From assembly GCA_020543525.1 (NCBI GenBank), contig JAHYIO010000006.1, positions 1,860,001 to 1,924,000 of the forward strand: 64,000 nucleotides of DNA, read 5' to 3'. The DNA comes from Coriolopsis trogii (Eukaryota; Basidiomycota; Agaricomycetes; Polyporales; Polyporaceae). The position numbers were made by a program, and so were the translations under genes. Every line of letters starts with the position of its first letter. Positions within the stretch are counted from its first letter, which is position 1. The notes beneath the pieces were generated by a model. It had not been told where the DNA came from and did not search any database. It saw only the letters and a list, made by a program, of their open reading frames with translations. Positions 10,311 through 23,834 of this stretch are shown one piece after another.

Positions 10311-13300
10311 AGCAGCGCCCGAGAGCAGATTCACCGTGCACTAAGGACGGTACTTCATGGAGGTTGGCTCTTGCGATCCAACCGGGTTTGCTGGATTTTT
10401 GCTGCGACGTGTGGAGTACTTTCATGTGCGATTCAGCAGCATTGGTGCGTGTGCTTACTTCATGCGACCGGCATCTCCTACTGAACCTGTTTATAGTGGG
10501 CAGCGCTCAGCAGCCCCCGCCCTTTGCGAAGACTGCATGGTTCGCTGACAGGCACGCGAGCGCGTGCCTCAGTCACGTGATCTCAGATCAGTACTCTGTG
10601 CACGTGCACCATCACCACGTACTTCCGATTCGTAACGACATTCACCCTGGCAATGTTGGAGTACTTGCGTGCTCTGATGACCAGCAAAATGCCACCACGC
10701 TCGATGATCAACACTCTGACATCCCGGTCTTCATCTATGAATGCATGGAGAGAAAACGGAGCTCTCTTGGCTACGGCCGAACTGTTTCTGGGGCGAACGA
10801 GTGACGAGTCGCGAAGTACGCCTTTGCGAGACCGGCGTGCAGCGACGAGGATGCAACTCGCGTTCTCCGTAAACGACCATGGCGCGAGGCGCTGCCGACG
10901 GATCTACCAGCTCGAGGCCGTCGACTTGGACGGTCCGGTTGTCAGACTCGCGGGGGATGACGGGTATGCGAGCGGGGTTGGTAAGTCAGCGAGCAACGGT
11001 GACTGTATCGGAGGGAAGGCAAGGCGCACACACTCTCCGAAGCATTGCTCGTCGAACTTGAAGATCGAGTCTTCCAAGGACACAGCGGCCTTTGGGGATC
11101 GAGCGCAAGTGATTGTTGCACTAATCATGCATAACGCTGAGTCTTACTCAAAGTATAACTCTCTGAACCCGCTTGCGCAGGCGCACTCATTCGCGTGCAC
11201 GCTGCGGGCAGCGGGGTGCGGACTGACAAACGCGCTCGAAGCGGGAGGCGCTAGTTAACCACTTGGTACTGAACGCCCGCTCGCTTCGTGTCGCTTGGCG
11301 GGGTAGCAGGGCGGTGTGAAGGACGTAATGCTCGTGTTCGCCGCAATTGTCACGGTATTGTCTGGTACCCGCAACTCGAGAGGAAGCTGGAGTTCTGAAG
11401 ACGTACGAAGAGAAGAGCCTGAGCGACAGCCGAGAGCTGCTCGCGAACCTTGCGTCACACGCGCGATAAGACGCAAGACCGGTCGGTGGTCTGAGATCGT
11501 CGCCCGAGCATCTCCCGGTGTACACGTACTGCCGTGCAGGTGTGTCTGGACGTCGGACGCAGCGCAGGAGGAGGATCGACGGCTCCGGAAGGGCGAGGAT
11601 GGCTCTGGATTGTCGGTGGTGCATCGCGAGCCACCGTCAGGGGCTCCGTCGTACGGCACCGGGTTCGGCGACGATCGTGCCCGAGTGGTGGAAGGACGTC
11701 TTCCATCATACGACGGGGAGTCGATGTGCACCGAGCGGAGGGCGCAAGGGGGAGCCTTTAGTGAGCAAACACGAGACTGTGGGCAGGAGTTGAGTAAGCT
11801 TAAGTATACGCTGGGAAGCTGGGTGCGGAGGCAGTGGAAGCGCCGGCGATCGAGGAGGAACATCGGACTCTGGGACTGCCCCTCGTCGTCCCTCCTGGTC
11901 TCGTAATCAGCCCTTGAGCAGTCTCCGACACTCTCGCCACGTCGGCCGAGCACCAGGCAAACGCTTGCAGAGGTCCATATGCAGACGTCGGCATGCCTGT
12001 CACTTATCGCTCGTAAGCCAAGTAAGCCGCCGACGGAGTCTGCTCCAAGGCACACAGATATCCGTTGCGCGCGGTTCAGGTCTGCGATCCGCGCGGCACG
12101 GTAAGTCTACCCCGAACGTTTTGGATGCGTGCTAGTATCGTAAGACGTGCGAGCGCATTACCAGTATGTCATGAGTTGCGCTGCTACTGAGAGGGACGGA
12201 GCCAGGTGCCGTATTCGAATATCGTCCGACCCGATTCCGATCGTAGGTTCAGGGCGGAAAGTGCAAGGAGGATGCACTCTTGCCGAGAATGTAGAGTAAG
12301 GACGTATGCGCAGATAAGCCTGCGCATGACTTCCGTTCCTCCGCTACCCTATCCTCTCCACCGAGTTGCGAGATCCTGAAGCCTGAGCCGTAACTCACGT
12401 CGAACGAGCCCGAACGCAACCGTTCCGATTCCGCTGCCGTCCGATCCAGACCCCTCCCCGAAACGTTGTTTCCTCGCGGTCTGCTTCTAGCAGCTACGGC
12501 CGACGTTCACGCAGCTGCGCAAACTCTTTCTCAAAGTTTGGAGCACGCGACCGACTCGGATGTTACGCGGTGAGAAGAACAGGGACGGGGAGTGCGGGGT
12601 TTGGGGCAGACACGGAGAGTTCATGAGAGGACGAACCTACAGTCTCACCTGGGCGCTCCGGGGGCCAATGACGCATATCGGGCACGACGCCTCGACTGCC
12701 ACTTGCGTTCCTGTGCGTTCGGTCCGACGAGGAATTGTGTTCAAGAGTGTGCTAGAAGCGATTGGCTTGGATTCGGAGGAGGATTGCAGTGTTGGGCCAG
12801 AAGTGCTCCCGGCCCAGCGCGGCGTGGGCTTGGTATGAGTGAAGCACCGTAAGACGTGAGGCGTGCGTCGGATGGGGCTACTCGCATTACTTCACAGCAC
12901 ATGAGCCAGGCCCAGGGGTCTAAGACGTCGCAGACAAGAATAGAGACAGATATGCGCGCGCGTGTAGGGACCAAGACAGTGACAGTTATGTACGGGCGAA
13001 CCTGATCACCGCGCACGCCGTAGACCGGGACATGCGAAGGGCGTGTCTTGAACGGTCGACGTCGGACATCTTCGTTCTCATGGGTGCCAGTTTGACGCGT
13101 TGTCGAGCCTTCGAATGCTTCTCGCGATCAGACGGAAGGTTGGGGTAAGCCAGAACGATGGAGATTGACACGACGGCCTTCGACGCAGCAGCCAAGAGTG
13201 TTGTGAAGTGGTTTGGGAGAGTCCGAGTCCATAGTCGAACGCGAAGGAGAATGGAGGCAAGACGACAGCCAAGACCTGCCTGCGCAGAGGCCGTGGCGAG

Positions 13301-15178
13301 GACGACTTGAGGAGGACGCGATCTGGTCTGGTGTGATGGCATCTGCATCGGGCCAAATCAGAGATCTGGTGTGAGCGACACTATGAATCATCACTCGGCT
13401 AGCTCTCGGTGAGGTCATCTTTCTTTTCCCCCTTTGCTCCCGGTCCGATTCCGGTATCTTGCTGGATTGGGATCCTCCACGGCCAATCACACCTTGGCCA
13501 ATTCGTTCGCCGCTTCGTATGCCGAGCGGCTTGGAATGGGGGACTGGGTGCGAAGTTGCGTCGCGCTCCGAATCCTCCTCCCCCTCCCGACTGAAAAACG
13601 TCGAGATATGCAAGAGGTGCGACCGGTGCACAATGCTCCTTGTGTACTCGTGGGTTGAGACCGAAAAAGACTTGAAAGGGCCCACAAGACGTCCCTGCCA
13701 GGCGTCAAACTCTGGGCAGAACTCTTACCCATTCTGGGGTGTGTGGCAGCACGATAGGTTGTAAACCCTGCGTCGAGAGGGCGGGAGCGTACTTGATTGG
13801 GCTAGATGCGCAGTCGCGATGCGCACTCAAATTCGTGCTCCTGCCGGGAACCCGGGCGTCGCTGAGCGACAACGGTAGCCGGCGGGGGGTTATGGCGACG
13901 GAACCAACTTCGCGCGAACACACGTTTCTGTGAATCGCGACGGTGTCTGTCTGGCGTGTCCAAGGTTCCTCTCCTTTGCGGAGACCACCCTGATTATTGC
14001 GGGGGTCGAGTAGAGTCTGGGGAGCCGGGGCGGACTTAGTGCGCAATCAGTGAAGTGTGATGTTGGGTACCTAATGCGAGTCGGGGCTGTCCTGTCTGTG
14101 ATATTCCAGTTATGTCAAGTGGATAAGACACAATGCACGGCATTCCTGCTCAGCTACACACATATCTTTCGTGGCGGGTTTATCAAATGCACGCCAACGT
14201 ACACAGACGGACGCTGAACAGTACGTTAGTGAAGCGTACTTGTCCGGTCAGACCGTCTGAAAGAACTGTCGCCGCATAATTACCGATGGGAAGTTCTGTT
14301 CGCGCCGCAGGTCAGTCCGCATGTCATGTCCATTTACCGCGAGGCTGAGAACGTTACAATACGTCCGTTGAGCACAGTGCCAAGGACGAACTCTGATTCC
14401 GAGGACGAAGTGAAGGGTCGGAAATCAGTGCGGACGGGGCCATGTCAGACTCGGTGAGGCGCATCGAGCATTGCTTTCGCCACACGAAGATGGTGTTAAT
14501 GCCTCGATATTGCTAGTACTTGAGAGGAGGGAAGCTGTAGAGAGCTGATAGTGTGTGATATGTATCATTCAGGATACTGCGCGCATCAGTCAATGATGGT
14601 TCTCATTGGCCTTCGCGGGCTGACCAATAACCGCAGACGTGGGGGCGACAGTGGACGTTCCCGCTGCACACGACACGATACACGAATGCCAGACACGATT
14701 GACGAGGGAGAAGCTGATGAAGGCGATGGCTAGCAACCGCCAAGTCGCGCTGTGGTTGGTCCGAGCCTCGCGCGCTGTGGGCTCGATATGGAAGCGCCGC
14801 TGTGCGATCCCGACAAGGTGTGCGATTGCGGCTGTGAGATCGAGAGGCTGGTAGACATGTGTCCGCCGGGGTCGTCGTCCTGGGACCCGTGCACACCCGA
14901 GCGGGCGGCGAGGGCAGGCTTGTCGGCGCACGGACCCTCGCGCGACGAACGAGCTGCGAACGGCGGAGTGTGCGCGCGGTGCGGGGAGGCTCAGCCAACG
15001 GGAAGCCGCAGAGAGCACGAGCCGAGTCGGAGGGAGCGGCCGATGAATCTGGCAAAAGAAAACACAGACGCGGAAGATTGGGCCGGATCAAGATGGAAAC
15101 AGGCCGGCGCCGGAACTGGGAGGGGTCTGTCTGCTGTTTGGCCGTGTTTGGGCCGCTGATCTGGCACGGGCGACTGGA
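10311..15178. other. Gene-poor, GC-richer region without a recognised gene
   Basis: Frames of 150-270 codons exist on both strands (for example 11255-12055 minus and 11316-11906 plus) but overlap one another, have no recognisable domain and look compositional. The minus frame ending near 10904 and the minus frames at 12986-13685 could be decayed exons; no family is recognised. The last part (about 14550-15178) is the distal promoter side of the H+-ATPase gene. Confidence 0.35.
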
Positions 15179-15356
15179 GGATATTTAAGTCTCTGGCGGC
15201 TGCTGGCCGTCGTTCATCCTTCCTCCACCTCTTCTTCGCCCCCGCTCCCCTTGCCTTCGCCCTCACCGACAGTGAACACCTTCTAGCTTAGTCTAGGGTT
15301 TTCCCTATCCCCCGGTCCCCCAACCCCCGTCACCCCGTCATCCCTCCCTCGCGCTC
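15179..15356 (+). promoter_or_regulatory. Core promoter and CT-rich leader of the H+-ATPase gene
   Basis: A TATA-like ggatatttaag lies about 170 bp before the start codon. It is followed by a long pyrimidine-rich tract (from about 15216 to the ATG), a layout typical of strongly expressed fungal genes. The assignment rests on position and composition only. Confidence 0.5.
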
Positions 15357-18300
15357 ATGTCTGATCCAAAGGTCGAGAAGGAGGCCGGCCCCGTAGAGCC
15401 GGCCAAGGAGACGACTCCCGAGCCCGAAAAGAAGAAGAGAGAGTACAAGGATTTTGGCGAGGAGGATGAGAAGCCCACCCGTACGTTTTTCACGTTTCTC
15501 TCCGATGCGTTCCATCCCGCTCAATCGTGTACACAAAGACGCCAAGGTTGATATGTCTCAGGTTAGTTTCACCGTTTTCGGCCTATTCCACCGGCGCGAT
15601 GTTGACTTGATGAAAATAGATCCAGCTCAAGGCTGAGGACCTCTACGACAAGGAGAAGGTCGACCTCGAGACCATCGTCGTCGACGATGTGTTCAAGTTG
15701 CTTCAGTGCGACGAGAACGGTCTGACTGACGAAGAAGCCGCCCGCCGTCTCGAGCTTTTCGGTCCCAACAGGCTTGAGAGTGAGGAGCAGAACCCCTTCC
15801 TCCAGGTACCCTTTACGGCGATCTATATCTTTGTTAGATGACGCCGCTGACGCTATTGCCGCGTAGTTTCTGAGTTTCATGTGGAACCCGCTCTCCTGGG
15901 TCATGGAGGCGGCCGCGCTTGTCGCCATCGCCCTTTCGAATGGAGAGCACCGTCCGCCCGACTGGCAGGATTTCGTCGGTATTGTCGCCCTCCTCTTGGT
16001 CAACTCTGGTATCGGTTTCTACGAGGAACGCAACGCTGGTAACGCCGTCAAAGCGCTCATGGACTCGCTCGCCCCCAAGGCAAAGGTCAAGCGTGCTGGT
16101 CAGTGGCGCGAAATTGAGTCCTCCAACCTCGTTCCCGGCGACATGATCTCGTTCAAGATCGGTGACATTGTTCCCGCTGACTGCCGTCTCACGGAGGCCA
16201 TCAACGTGTCGATCGACCAGGCTGCGCTCACGGGCGAGTCGCTGCCGCAGGGCAAGAAGACCGGCGACCAGTGCTTCTCGTGAGTCCTCAGCATCATGTT
16301 CTTCATGATATCATTGTCTCACGCTTTGTCATACAGTGGCTCTACCTGTAAGCAGGGTGAGGCTGAGGGTGTCGTTATTTCCACCGGCCCCAACACGTTC
16401 TTCGGTCGTGCGGCCAACCTCGTTGGCCAGGATGATGACACTACCGGTCACTTGCAGAAGATCCTGGCCCAGATTGGGTCTTTCTGTCTCGTCGTCATCG
16501 GTATCTTCGTCATTGCCGAGATCTTCTGCTTGTATGCCGGTTTCCGCTACTCGTACCGCCGCGGTCTCGACAACATCCTTGTGCTCCTGATCGGTGGTAT
16601 TCCCATTGCCATGCCCACTGTTTTGTCGGTCACGCTCGCCGTCGGCGCTCAGCAGCTCGCCAAGTACAAGGCCATTGTCACTCGTATCACCGCCATTGAG
16701 GAGCTTGCCGCTGTCACGATCTTGTGTTCCGATAAAACCGGCACGCTCACCACCAACAAGCTCACCATCGACCGTGACACCATCCGCACATATGGACCCT
16801 TCTCCGCTGAGGATGTCATCCTCCTTGCCGCCTACGCTTCCCGTACCGAGAACCAGGATGCCATTGATACTTGCGTTGTCGGTGCCATTGGTGACCCTAG
16901 TCGCGCTCGCGCGGGTATCAAGCTCCTCGACTTTAAGCCGTTCAACCCCGTCGACAAGCGTACCGAGATCACCTACCTTGAGGAGTCCTCCGGCAAGTTG
17001 AAGCGCGTCACCAAGGGTATGACCGGTATCATCATCGAGCTCTGCACGCGCAACAAGACTGAGGAACTTGAGAACCGACTTGAGGCCGACGTAGAGGAGT
17101 TCGCTCAGCGTGGTCTTCGCGCTCTTGCGGTCGCCTACGAGGAGGTCGAGGGTGACGATCCGGAGGGTGAGGGTAACGGTTTCGAGCTCATTGGTCTTCT
17201 CGCCATCTTCGACCCCCCTCGTGACGACACCAAGCAGACCATTGACGACGCTATGGCCCTTGGCGTCAAGGTCAAGATGGTTACCGGTGACCAGCTCGCT
17301 ATTGCGAAGGAGACTGGCCGTCGTCTTGGCCTCGGCGACCACATGTACCCCGCTAAGGTTCTCAAGGACGGACCAGAGCCCGGCAGCCGCTTCCGCAACC
17401 TCGACGAGATGATCCTCGACGCCGATGGTTTCGCTGGTGTCTTCCCCGAGCACAAGTACGAGATTGTCAAGCGTCTTCAGGCCCTCGGTCACCTTTGCGC
17501 CATGACTGGTGACGGTGCCAACGACGCTCCGGCTCTTTCTCGTGCCAACGTCGGTATCGCTGTCGAGGGTGCTACTGACGCCGCCCGTTCCGCCGCCGAC
17601 ATTGTCCTCACTGAGCCCGGTTTGTCGACTATTGTGCACGCCATCCGTGGTTCGCGTATCATCTTCCAGCGTATGAGGAACTACGCCATCTACGCTTGCG
17701 CTGTCACTATCCGTATCGTTGTTTGCTTCGCCATCCTTGCATTCGCGTTCAAGTTCGACTTCCCTCCGTTCATGGTCCTGATCATCGCCCTCCTCAACGA
17801 CGGTACCATCATGACCCTCTCCGTTGACCGTGTGTTGCCCTCGAACTCGCCCGACAGCTGGGATCTTGCCGAGATTTTCGCGTACGCCGTTGCTTACGGT
17901 CTCTACCTCACGCTCTCCACGTACGTTGTTCTGTTTTGTTATACGACACAGTGCTCATCCATTGTCTTCATCGCAGCGTTGCTCTTGTTGCGATCATCAT
18001 TCGCACAACTTGGTTCTACGACAAGTTCGGTGTCACCCTTTCCGGCGGTGCGCATCAGGCCCTCAACCACAACGACCCCCAGCTCCACATGATCGTCTAC
18101 CTTCAAGTTGCCATCATCTCGCAGGCGCTCATCTTCATTACGCGTTCGCATGGCTTCTTCTTCATGGAGCGTCCTTCGGTTGCCCTCATGGTCGCTTTCT
18201 GTATCGCTCAGCTGATCTCTTCGATCATTGCTGCGTATGGCGACTGGGGCTTCACGAACATCGAAGGCATCTCGGGTGGCTGGATCGGTATTGTCTGGGT

Positions 18301-18684
18301 CTGGGTACGTATATGCTTTGTGAACTCTCGAATTGCCTTCTGACGTATCTTTGCCTGTAGGATATCGTTTGGTTCTTCCCTCTTGACCTCATCAAGTTTG
18401 CGATGAAGGCTACGATCATCAAGTCCCTCCGTGCCCGCCACAACGCTCAGGTTGCGCAGCACGCCAAGGAGGGCGGTGTCCCGATGACTCGCACGACGTC
18501 GCGCGCGGCCTCCATCCACGAGTCATTGTACTCGAACCGTGTCTCCTTTATCCGTCGTGCCGCCCGCAAGGTTGGCTTCGGCCAAAAGATCTCCATGAAG
18601 CCCGAGGAACTCCAGCGCTTCAGCTCTATCCAGGCTGCCCGCACTGGTAGCGTCCTCGCACGCCACCCCTCCCGACCCTCATAG
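15357..18684 (+). CDS. Plasma-membrane H+-ATPase (P-type, plant-type IIIA)
   Basis: Seven exons: 15357..15480, 15539..15561 (23 nt), 15620..15805, 15867..16279, 16337..17920, 17977..18304 and 18361..18684. They give 993 residues with all phases consistent. It pumps protons out of the cell using ATP. Visible motifs are TGES in the actuator loop, the phosphorylation motif CSDKTGTLT, the MVTGDQ hinge, [11 protein letters not shown], and about ten hydrophobic segments. Several stretches follow plant pumps more than yeast Pma1: [41 protein letters not shown] and [10 protein letters not shown]. The C-terminal tail after the last membrane segment is basic and Ser/Thr-rich ([15 protein letters not shown]) and lacks the plant penultimate-Thr ending; it is a likely autoinhibitory, phospho-regulated tail. 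Codon use is strongly C-ending, as in highly expressed genes. Confidence 0.97.
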
Positions 18685-19417
18685 ATGGACGTGAACGGAG
18701 CGACCGGCCGATAGTATGTCGCGGACGCAGGTAGCAGTGACTTGTGGCGTCATCCCCGCGTAACCCGCCCATACCCTCTTGACCCACACCGTCTGACCAC
18801 CCTAGATTCTACTAGTCCCTGCCCTCGTTTTGTGCCCGTACTGGCTAGTTGTGAACGTTCGTTGCCGTATCCCGTGTCCCCGCAGTAGTACCCATCATGA
18901 CTGTACCTGCTCCCCTGCGCCGCGTTACGTTTTGTCTTACGATGTGTTTGCGGTAACCTTTTAATCATTCATATACACCATGGCGTAGGGTTGCAGATGA
19001 TATTTACTACACAGTATCTAGTCTATCGAGGAGCATAATAAAAGCATTAGAAGTTCCTCTTATGCCTTGCAGGCACCGTGTGCAAGTAGGCTCGAGCTGC
19101 ATGCTGAAGATAACTTGAAGGTGACGATGACGATGGGGTGAGTCATATTTTGTGCAAGTCCTCGGAGCTACTTTCTCGAAATCGACGATGGCAACTCGGT
19201 CCTGACCTGAGTGGTCTCTTATCGCGCGACGCTTGCGCGTTATAACGCCTCGGTTCGCGCATGGACAGCAGCATGACGGAGCGACTCCGCCCATATAGTA
19301 TACCAAGCTCCCAAGACTTGGTGCGTTACTTGTGAATTACTGAAGTATGTGCCTACGTCTTCACCTCCTGCGTCTGATTTTCTGCTGAACCTTCGAATAG
19401 TCGACAGCATGCTGAAT
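18685..19417. other. H+-ATPase 3' flank and intergenic stretch
   Basis: The first few hundred bases are probably the 3' UTR of the H+-ATPase transcript. No supported coding frame is seen in the rest, although the first exon of the downstream membrane-protein gene may hide near its end. Confidence 0.4.
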
Positions 19418-20655
19418 AGCGACGTAATCATAGTCAAATCGATCTTATTCGATACATCGATCCAGCCCCCGCAGCCCTCACCGGATTTGTCTATGAATGG
19501 CAGCACCTAGTGGACCTCAACAGCTCAGTCATCTACAACCGAACAATGTCCCAGTGCCTGCAATCGGGCTGCATGGTATTTTCCACGTTCCACGGTATGT
19601 TTTCTCCGACCGGGCAGTACACGAACTGCGCATTGTGGACTTGGGCCTCCATCCTCTAATTACTCGCTCGTCCTATTGTTTTTAGGTACACAGATTGCAG
19701 CCTATGGCTTGGAGCCCGCCGAAGTGTCTGGCATCTCAATTTGGTCCACTTACTCGATTAACGGTCGAAGCAACGTCACGCACACGTCCGGCGCACGGGG
19801 CAGCGAGAGGCTCCTGTTCTTCCAGTCCGAGGAGATGCCGTATGGCGAGTATACGCTCCAGATTAACGTCGGGCACGCCGAAGACGATGCAGGATTTCAG
19901 CTGGACTGGATCGAGTACAACACAACATCGAGGGCCTCTGCATCAGACACGGTCTCGCCACCACTATCGATCTCCAGTTCGACAAACCTATCAATGTCAT
20001 CACCGACGTTGGGGGTTGCCCCCACGTCAACCCCCTCGTCGTCATCTGCATCCATCCCTTCAAGTAGCGCACCCTTCTCCGCAACCGTGTCGGCCAAATC
20101 ATCGCTCTCCCATGGTACGATTGCCGGTATCGTCCTCAGTGCTGCGCTCGGACTGCTCCTCGTGCTTGCTGCCGCATACAAGTGGAGACAGAGGCACAAG
20201 ATGATTCCGCAGAGGATGGATTCTGACGAGGCTCAAGGTGCGTGCTCCCTGTCTTTCGCAAAGCAGGGATACTGACTACACCCGAGACGCATCTAGAACT
20301 GTTTTCTGCAGGCCCAGACTCTGTTGAGCCGTCGCCTGAGTCGAGGCAGTTTGCATCTGGGGAGACCGCTTGGATGTCAGAGAAACAGCAATTGCTATAT
20401 GCAACATCCCCACCGACGACTCGCCCTATAAACTCCTCGTATACAACTTCTCGTTCGTGTGCAGGAGGCGACTCAAGTCTTACCACTCCCCTTCGCTTCA
20501 CCGTGCACGTGAGCGCCGTGTTGGTTCAAGACCCTCGACCCGATCCTGGCAGTGTGTCGCCGATGACGCACCTGGGCTCTGGCGACCCCGTCTCTTTGGC
20601 CGAATATGACAAACATGTGCCTGCTGGAATGCTATATCGGTCGCATCGCCAGTAG
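19418..20655 (+). CDS. Single-pass membrane protein with Ser/Thr stalk (5' end unresolved)
   Basis: Exons: about 19418..19594, 19686..20237 and 20297..20655, with 91- and 59-nt introns and matching phases. An N-terminal ectodomain (STYSINGRSNVT, then GYTL-like GEYTLQINVG and FQLDWIEYNTT) resembles the carbohydrate-binding-like ectodomain common in Agaricomycete membrane proteins. A 70-residue Ser/Thr/Pro stalk follows, then a membrane helix (TIAGIVLSAALGLLLVLAAA) and a basic stop-transfer KWRQRHK. No signal peptide is found because the first exon is unclear: upstream of 19418 the frame meets a stop. The last exon from about 20380 aligns with the intron and exon of an F-box pseudogene, so the cytoplasmic tail is probably acquired, out-of-frame sequence. 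Function is unknown; a cell-surface sensor is a guess. Confidence 0.6.
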
Positions 20656-21718
20656 CCCTATTTCGAACCGAATGAGTGGACTGGACGGTCGGGCATCGGA
20701 CTAGCCTGCCGTCAAGTCGCGTGCCGTGTTAAGGAGCTGCATATGGGCGACAACCTGAAGAAGGCCGCTTCGGTCTGCTCCAGACTTTGCGGACGCTCCG
20801 AGCCTGAGTCCCTGCGACAACATTGCAAGTTGTTGTCGTCCACTACCATTGCGAACGACCTCCCTCCTCTCTTCTCCCGGAATGGAGTCGACCTGCGTTC
20901 TCTGTAGCTGCAATGCGTCCCAAAGTTCCTCCCCGCAAACGAGGTCCCAGTGCTCGTCCACTCCGCGCTATGCCCCTCGCCCTATCCAGGATGTCCCGTC
21001 TTGAGAGGGAGTCGGATGCCCTTCTTGGACGTCCGGCGAGCTCGTTGACTTTCCTAGGGGAATGTTCTCAAGCTTGGAAGGGCTGTACAGTACCTGTGTC
21101 AGATCGACCTCGAAGAGCGCAGAAGAGCCATATCGGTATGAAATTGACACCACTTGCATGCCGTGAACTCGAGTTGATTTCAAAAGTTTGCCTTTGACGC
21201 GTACAGGGAAACGTCGATCATGTCCGCCATCCGCCAGACCAACTTCGTACTTGTACCCGCGGATCCGTCGTGTGACCAGTCCCGGTACTGTTGTCCCACT
21301 CAGCATGACGTCCGGACCCGACTCGATAGAGACCCTCCAGGGAACAGTATCGGGAGGCCCATGCTTCACCCCGTGGGGTCGACCTCCCAGCATGGCTCGA
21401 TCTCGCTGCCGCTATCCATCCAGTCGGCGCAGGAGCGGCAGTGGAAATCCTGCCCGAACTCGCAGCGCCATGTCCGGATTGGCGGAGAAGTGGCGCTAGC
21501 TGCGAGAGCTCTTCAGCACGTCGCCGAGCTCTCTCGCGCACCTCGAGGAGGTCTCGCTTCCAAGTTGCCTGGACAAGTTCGAGTGCCACTCCTATACAAA
21601 CTGCCTAGGACTTGTTACGGCGAGTCTGTCGATCGCGTGTTTCCCCCCGAGGACGCTTTGCGATACATCCCTGACGCAGCTCACCCTGAGTATATGCGCG
21701 ATTTCGTTTAGGACGAGA
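20380..21718 (+). pseudogene. F-box/LRR-like pseudogene (copy B)
   Basis: This stretch aligns at DNA level with copy A (opposite strand, 26-1760), including the intron end gtgcag/GAGGCGAC at 20459-20472. The F-box part reads LDPILAVCRR, then TGA, then RTWALATPSLWPN, so it has a stop where copy A has Trp. Further on, FAFDAY.ETSIM and GPDSIETL match copy A, and the segment near 21478-21570 matches copy A's AEKWSQLRELF region. Several frameshifts and stops make it non-functional. It is more decayed than copy A. It overlaps the last exon of the membrane-protein gene. Confidence 0.75.
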
Positions 21719-23834
21719 TCGAGCTTGACAACGTGGAACAGCTTTCGCGCGTTCCGTCTGAAATTCAGCGCTCAGGGACCGTCCCAACTGGAGGTTCGTC
21801 ACAAGATACGACGGCACGCTCGAGTCGAGTGGCTGGTTGCCGTCTCTGGGCTGGAAGAACTTGACGAGTGAGTTCGTTCTTTGAGAAGTTGCTTTTAGCA
21901 TTGGCAGTCTTGTTCGACTGGCTCACCTCGGTGCGGAGGCCCGCCTCGAACTTCGTACCAACTGGCCTTATTGATTGATTCGAAGGTGCGTAGGATGCCG
22001 ATTGTTTTCATGTGGCCTCTCCCTACGTCCACTCATGTCAGTCACATTCGTCCAGTGCTCTTTGTGTCATCTGTGACGCCGTGAGGTGAGCGGACGGACG
22101 TCAATTGATAGTCAACGATGTATACGACTGCAGGGTTCGCATCCACAGAGCGGTGAGTGAGTGCCTGCAGCCCCCGGTTCGTGTCAATGCGTACTCACTC
22201 CTTGTTCTTGAGGTCGCTGTTGGGGCCATCTAGACGGTACAACCTGACACAGCTCGCGCGCGAAAGGTGGCAGATATTGTGTGCGACATTGATGTCGTCC
22301 CCGAGCTTCGCAATAGAACGATGAGTAACGTTGGAGATGCGTTATCTAAAAAGATTGGCGATCAAGCACTCCTCACATCTTCATGTATCGCGATCCAAGC
22401 AGTCGGTATTTGTGGACATCTTCCTCGTTCCACTTGTCGCCGACGCAAATGAGGAGAGTAGCTTGTGTGTCCGTTGACTCCGCCGCTTTCCACCCTCTGA
22501 ACTGAACTTTCCGAGTGCATCAAGCGTATCGAGTACCTCCAGAACATACCGAAGTCATCGATCGCATACACGCTAGGGATCTGCGACCTAGTCAACAGCC
22601 CATTTGTGGCTATGGGCCTGACATAATTCAGAGGAAGGCCTCCTCGCGGGGGTGTTGGCCGGGGAGACATCATTATTCATTGTTGAGATTCGGTTGTTGG
22701 CGAAGCGAGGATGCCTGCATATGGACGTCGAACACCCTCGAACACCACGCGGATTTTCGCTCCACCTGCGAGCATGCACGCTGATTTCACAGAGATCTAA
22801 ATACGCATGATCAGTATGTAGCCAGGCTTGGCGTCGTAGAGTCAAGCTTGAAGTATCCGTGACGATACCGCAGATGTGCATACCTGAGTACTTACTAAGT
22901 TACTTACTGAGCATTCATCGCCCAATCGTCGCAGCGTATATGTATGTGGGTGTGACGTGTGCTTACACTTGGGAAAATTGATGCAGGATTGAATTGGTCT
23001 CCCCACGCACGGATCGTAAGTAGGGAGGGTTGCCAACGACAAGCATGAGCGGCGCGCGCTCATTCCCATCCGTAAAGCAGTGGCGAGCTCACGTGGGACT
23101 GCAGTAGCCTGAGCCTGTTGTTTCCTTCGGCCCCTTCAGCTCCACGACGACAACCTCTACTGACTACGAAAGTCGAAGCTCGACGAATGCCAGCGCCAGA
23201 CATTCAGTACATAGTAGACATTGAGGTTCTCTTTCATAAGCTCAAAAGACAAGCAGATCTCATGACCCACCGCTACCCCGCATCAATCTTCAATTCAAAA
23301 TCGACGCCGAACAAGCGGTACGTACTAGCGCACTGTGGTGACGTGCGACGTGCGACGTGCTCGCCAGTGCGGTCATCAGTACCTATATTCTTATAGTGCG
23401 TGCTCAGTACTTCCCCGTTGTCGTCAATAGGGGATTCTCATCGAATCGCCGGTAGGTGTTGCCAATTAGGCTCAATGCCGAACACGAAACAGTCCGGACA
23501 CGCCGGCGAAGGACGAAGATTACTATGTATGTGGACCCTTTCGATCTCAACAGCTACGTCCCCAGCTCACGAGTCACACCCTTCGGCTACAAGTTGCAAG
23601 GAAGAGTCTGATGCATGACACTGCCTCGCAACAACGATTCCGTCCCTGATCTCTCCAGCCGGCGGACACGGGGTCTCCGTTCCGCCGAAGCTTCGCGAGC
23701 ATAAAACAATGTGTTGCTGGAGCTCGCCCGGTATCTGACTGCCTCGGTTCCCCTAGGTCTCTCCGGACCTCTCTCCAGACTCCTGGGATATACACACCAG
23801 TCACTCCTTTCGTTCGCCGCACACTCCTTTGACC
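21719..23834. other. Gene-poor region before the oxidoreductase gene
   Basis: Short frames only, with no recognised domain or exon chain. The end holds the oxidoreductase promoter: a TATA-like cataaaaca at about 23700-23708 and a pyrimidine-rich leader just before the start codon. Confidence 0.4.

Noticed and set aside
11255..12055. 266-codon minus and 196-codon plus overlapping frames
   Set aside because: They overlap each other in a GC-rich stretch, contain no family motif and lack exon context, so neither is called as a gene.
16329..17639. 436-codon minus-strand frame opposite the H+-ATPase
   Set aside because: It is antisense to strongly codon-biased coding sequence; its Val/Leu/Asp-rich text mirrors that bias and shows no domain.
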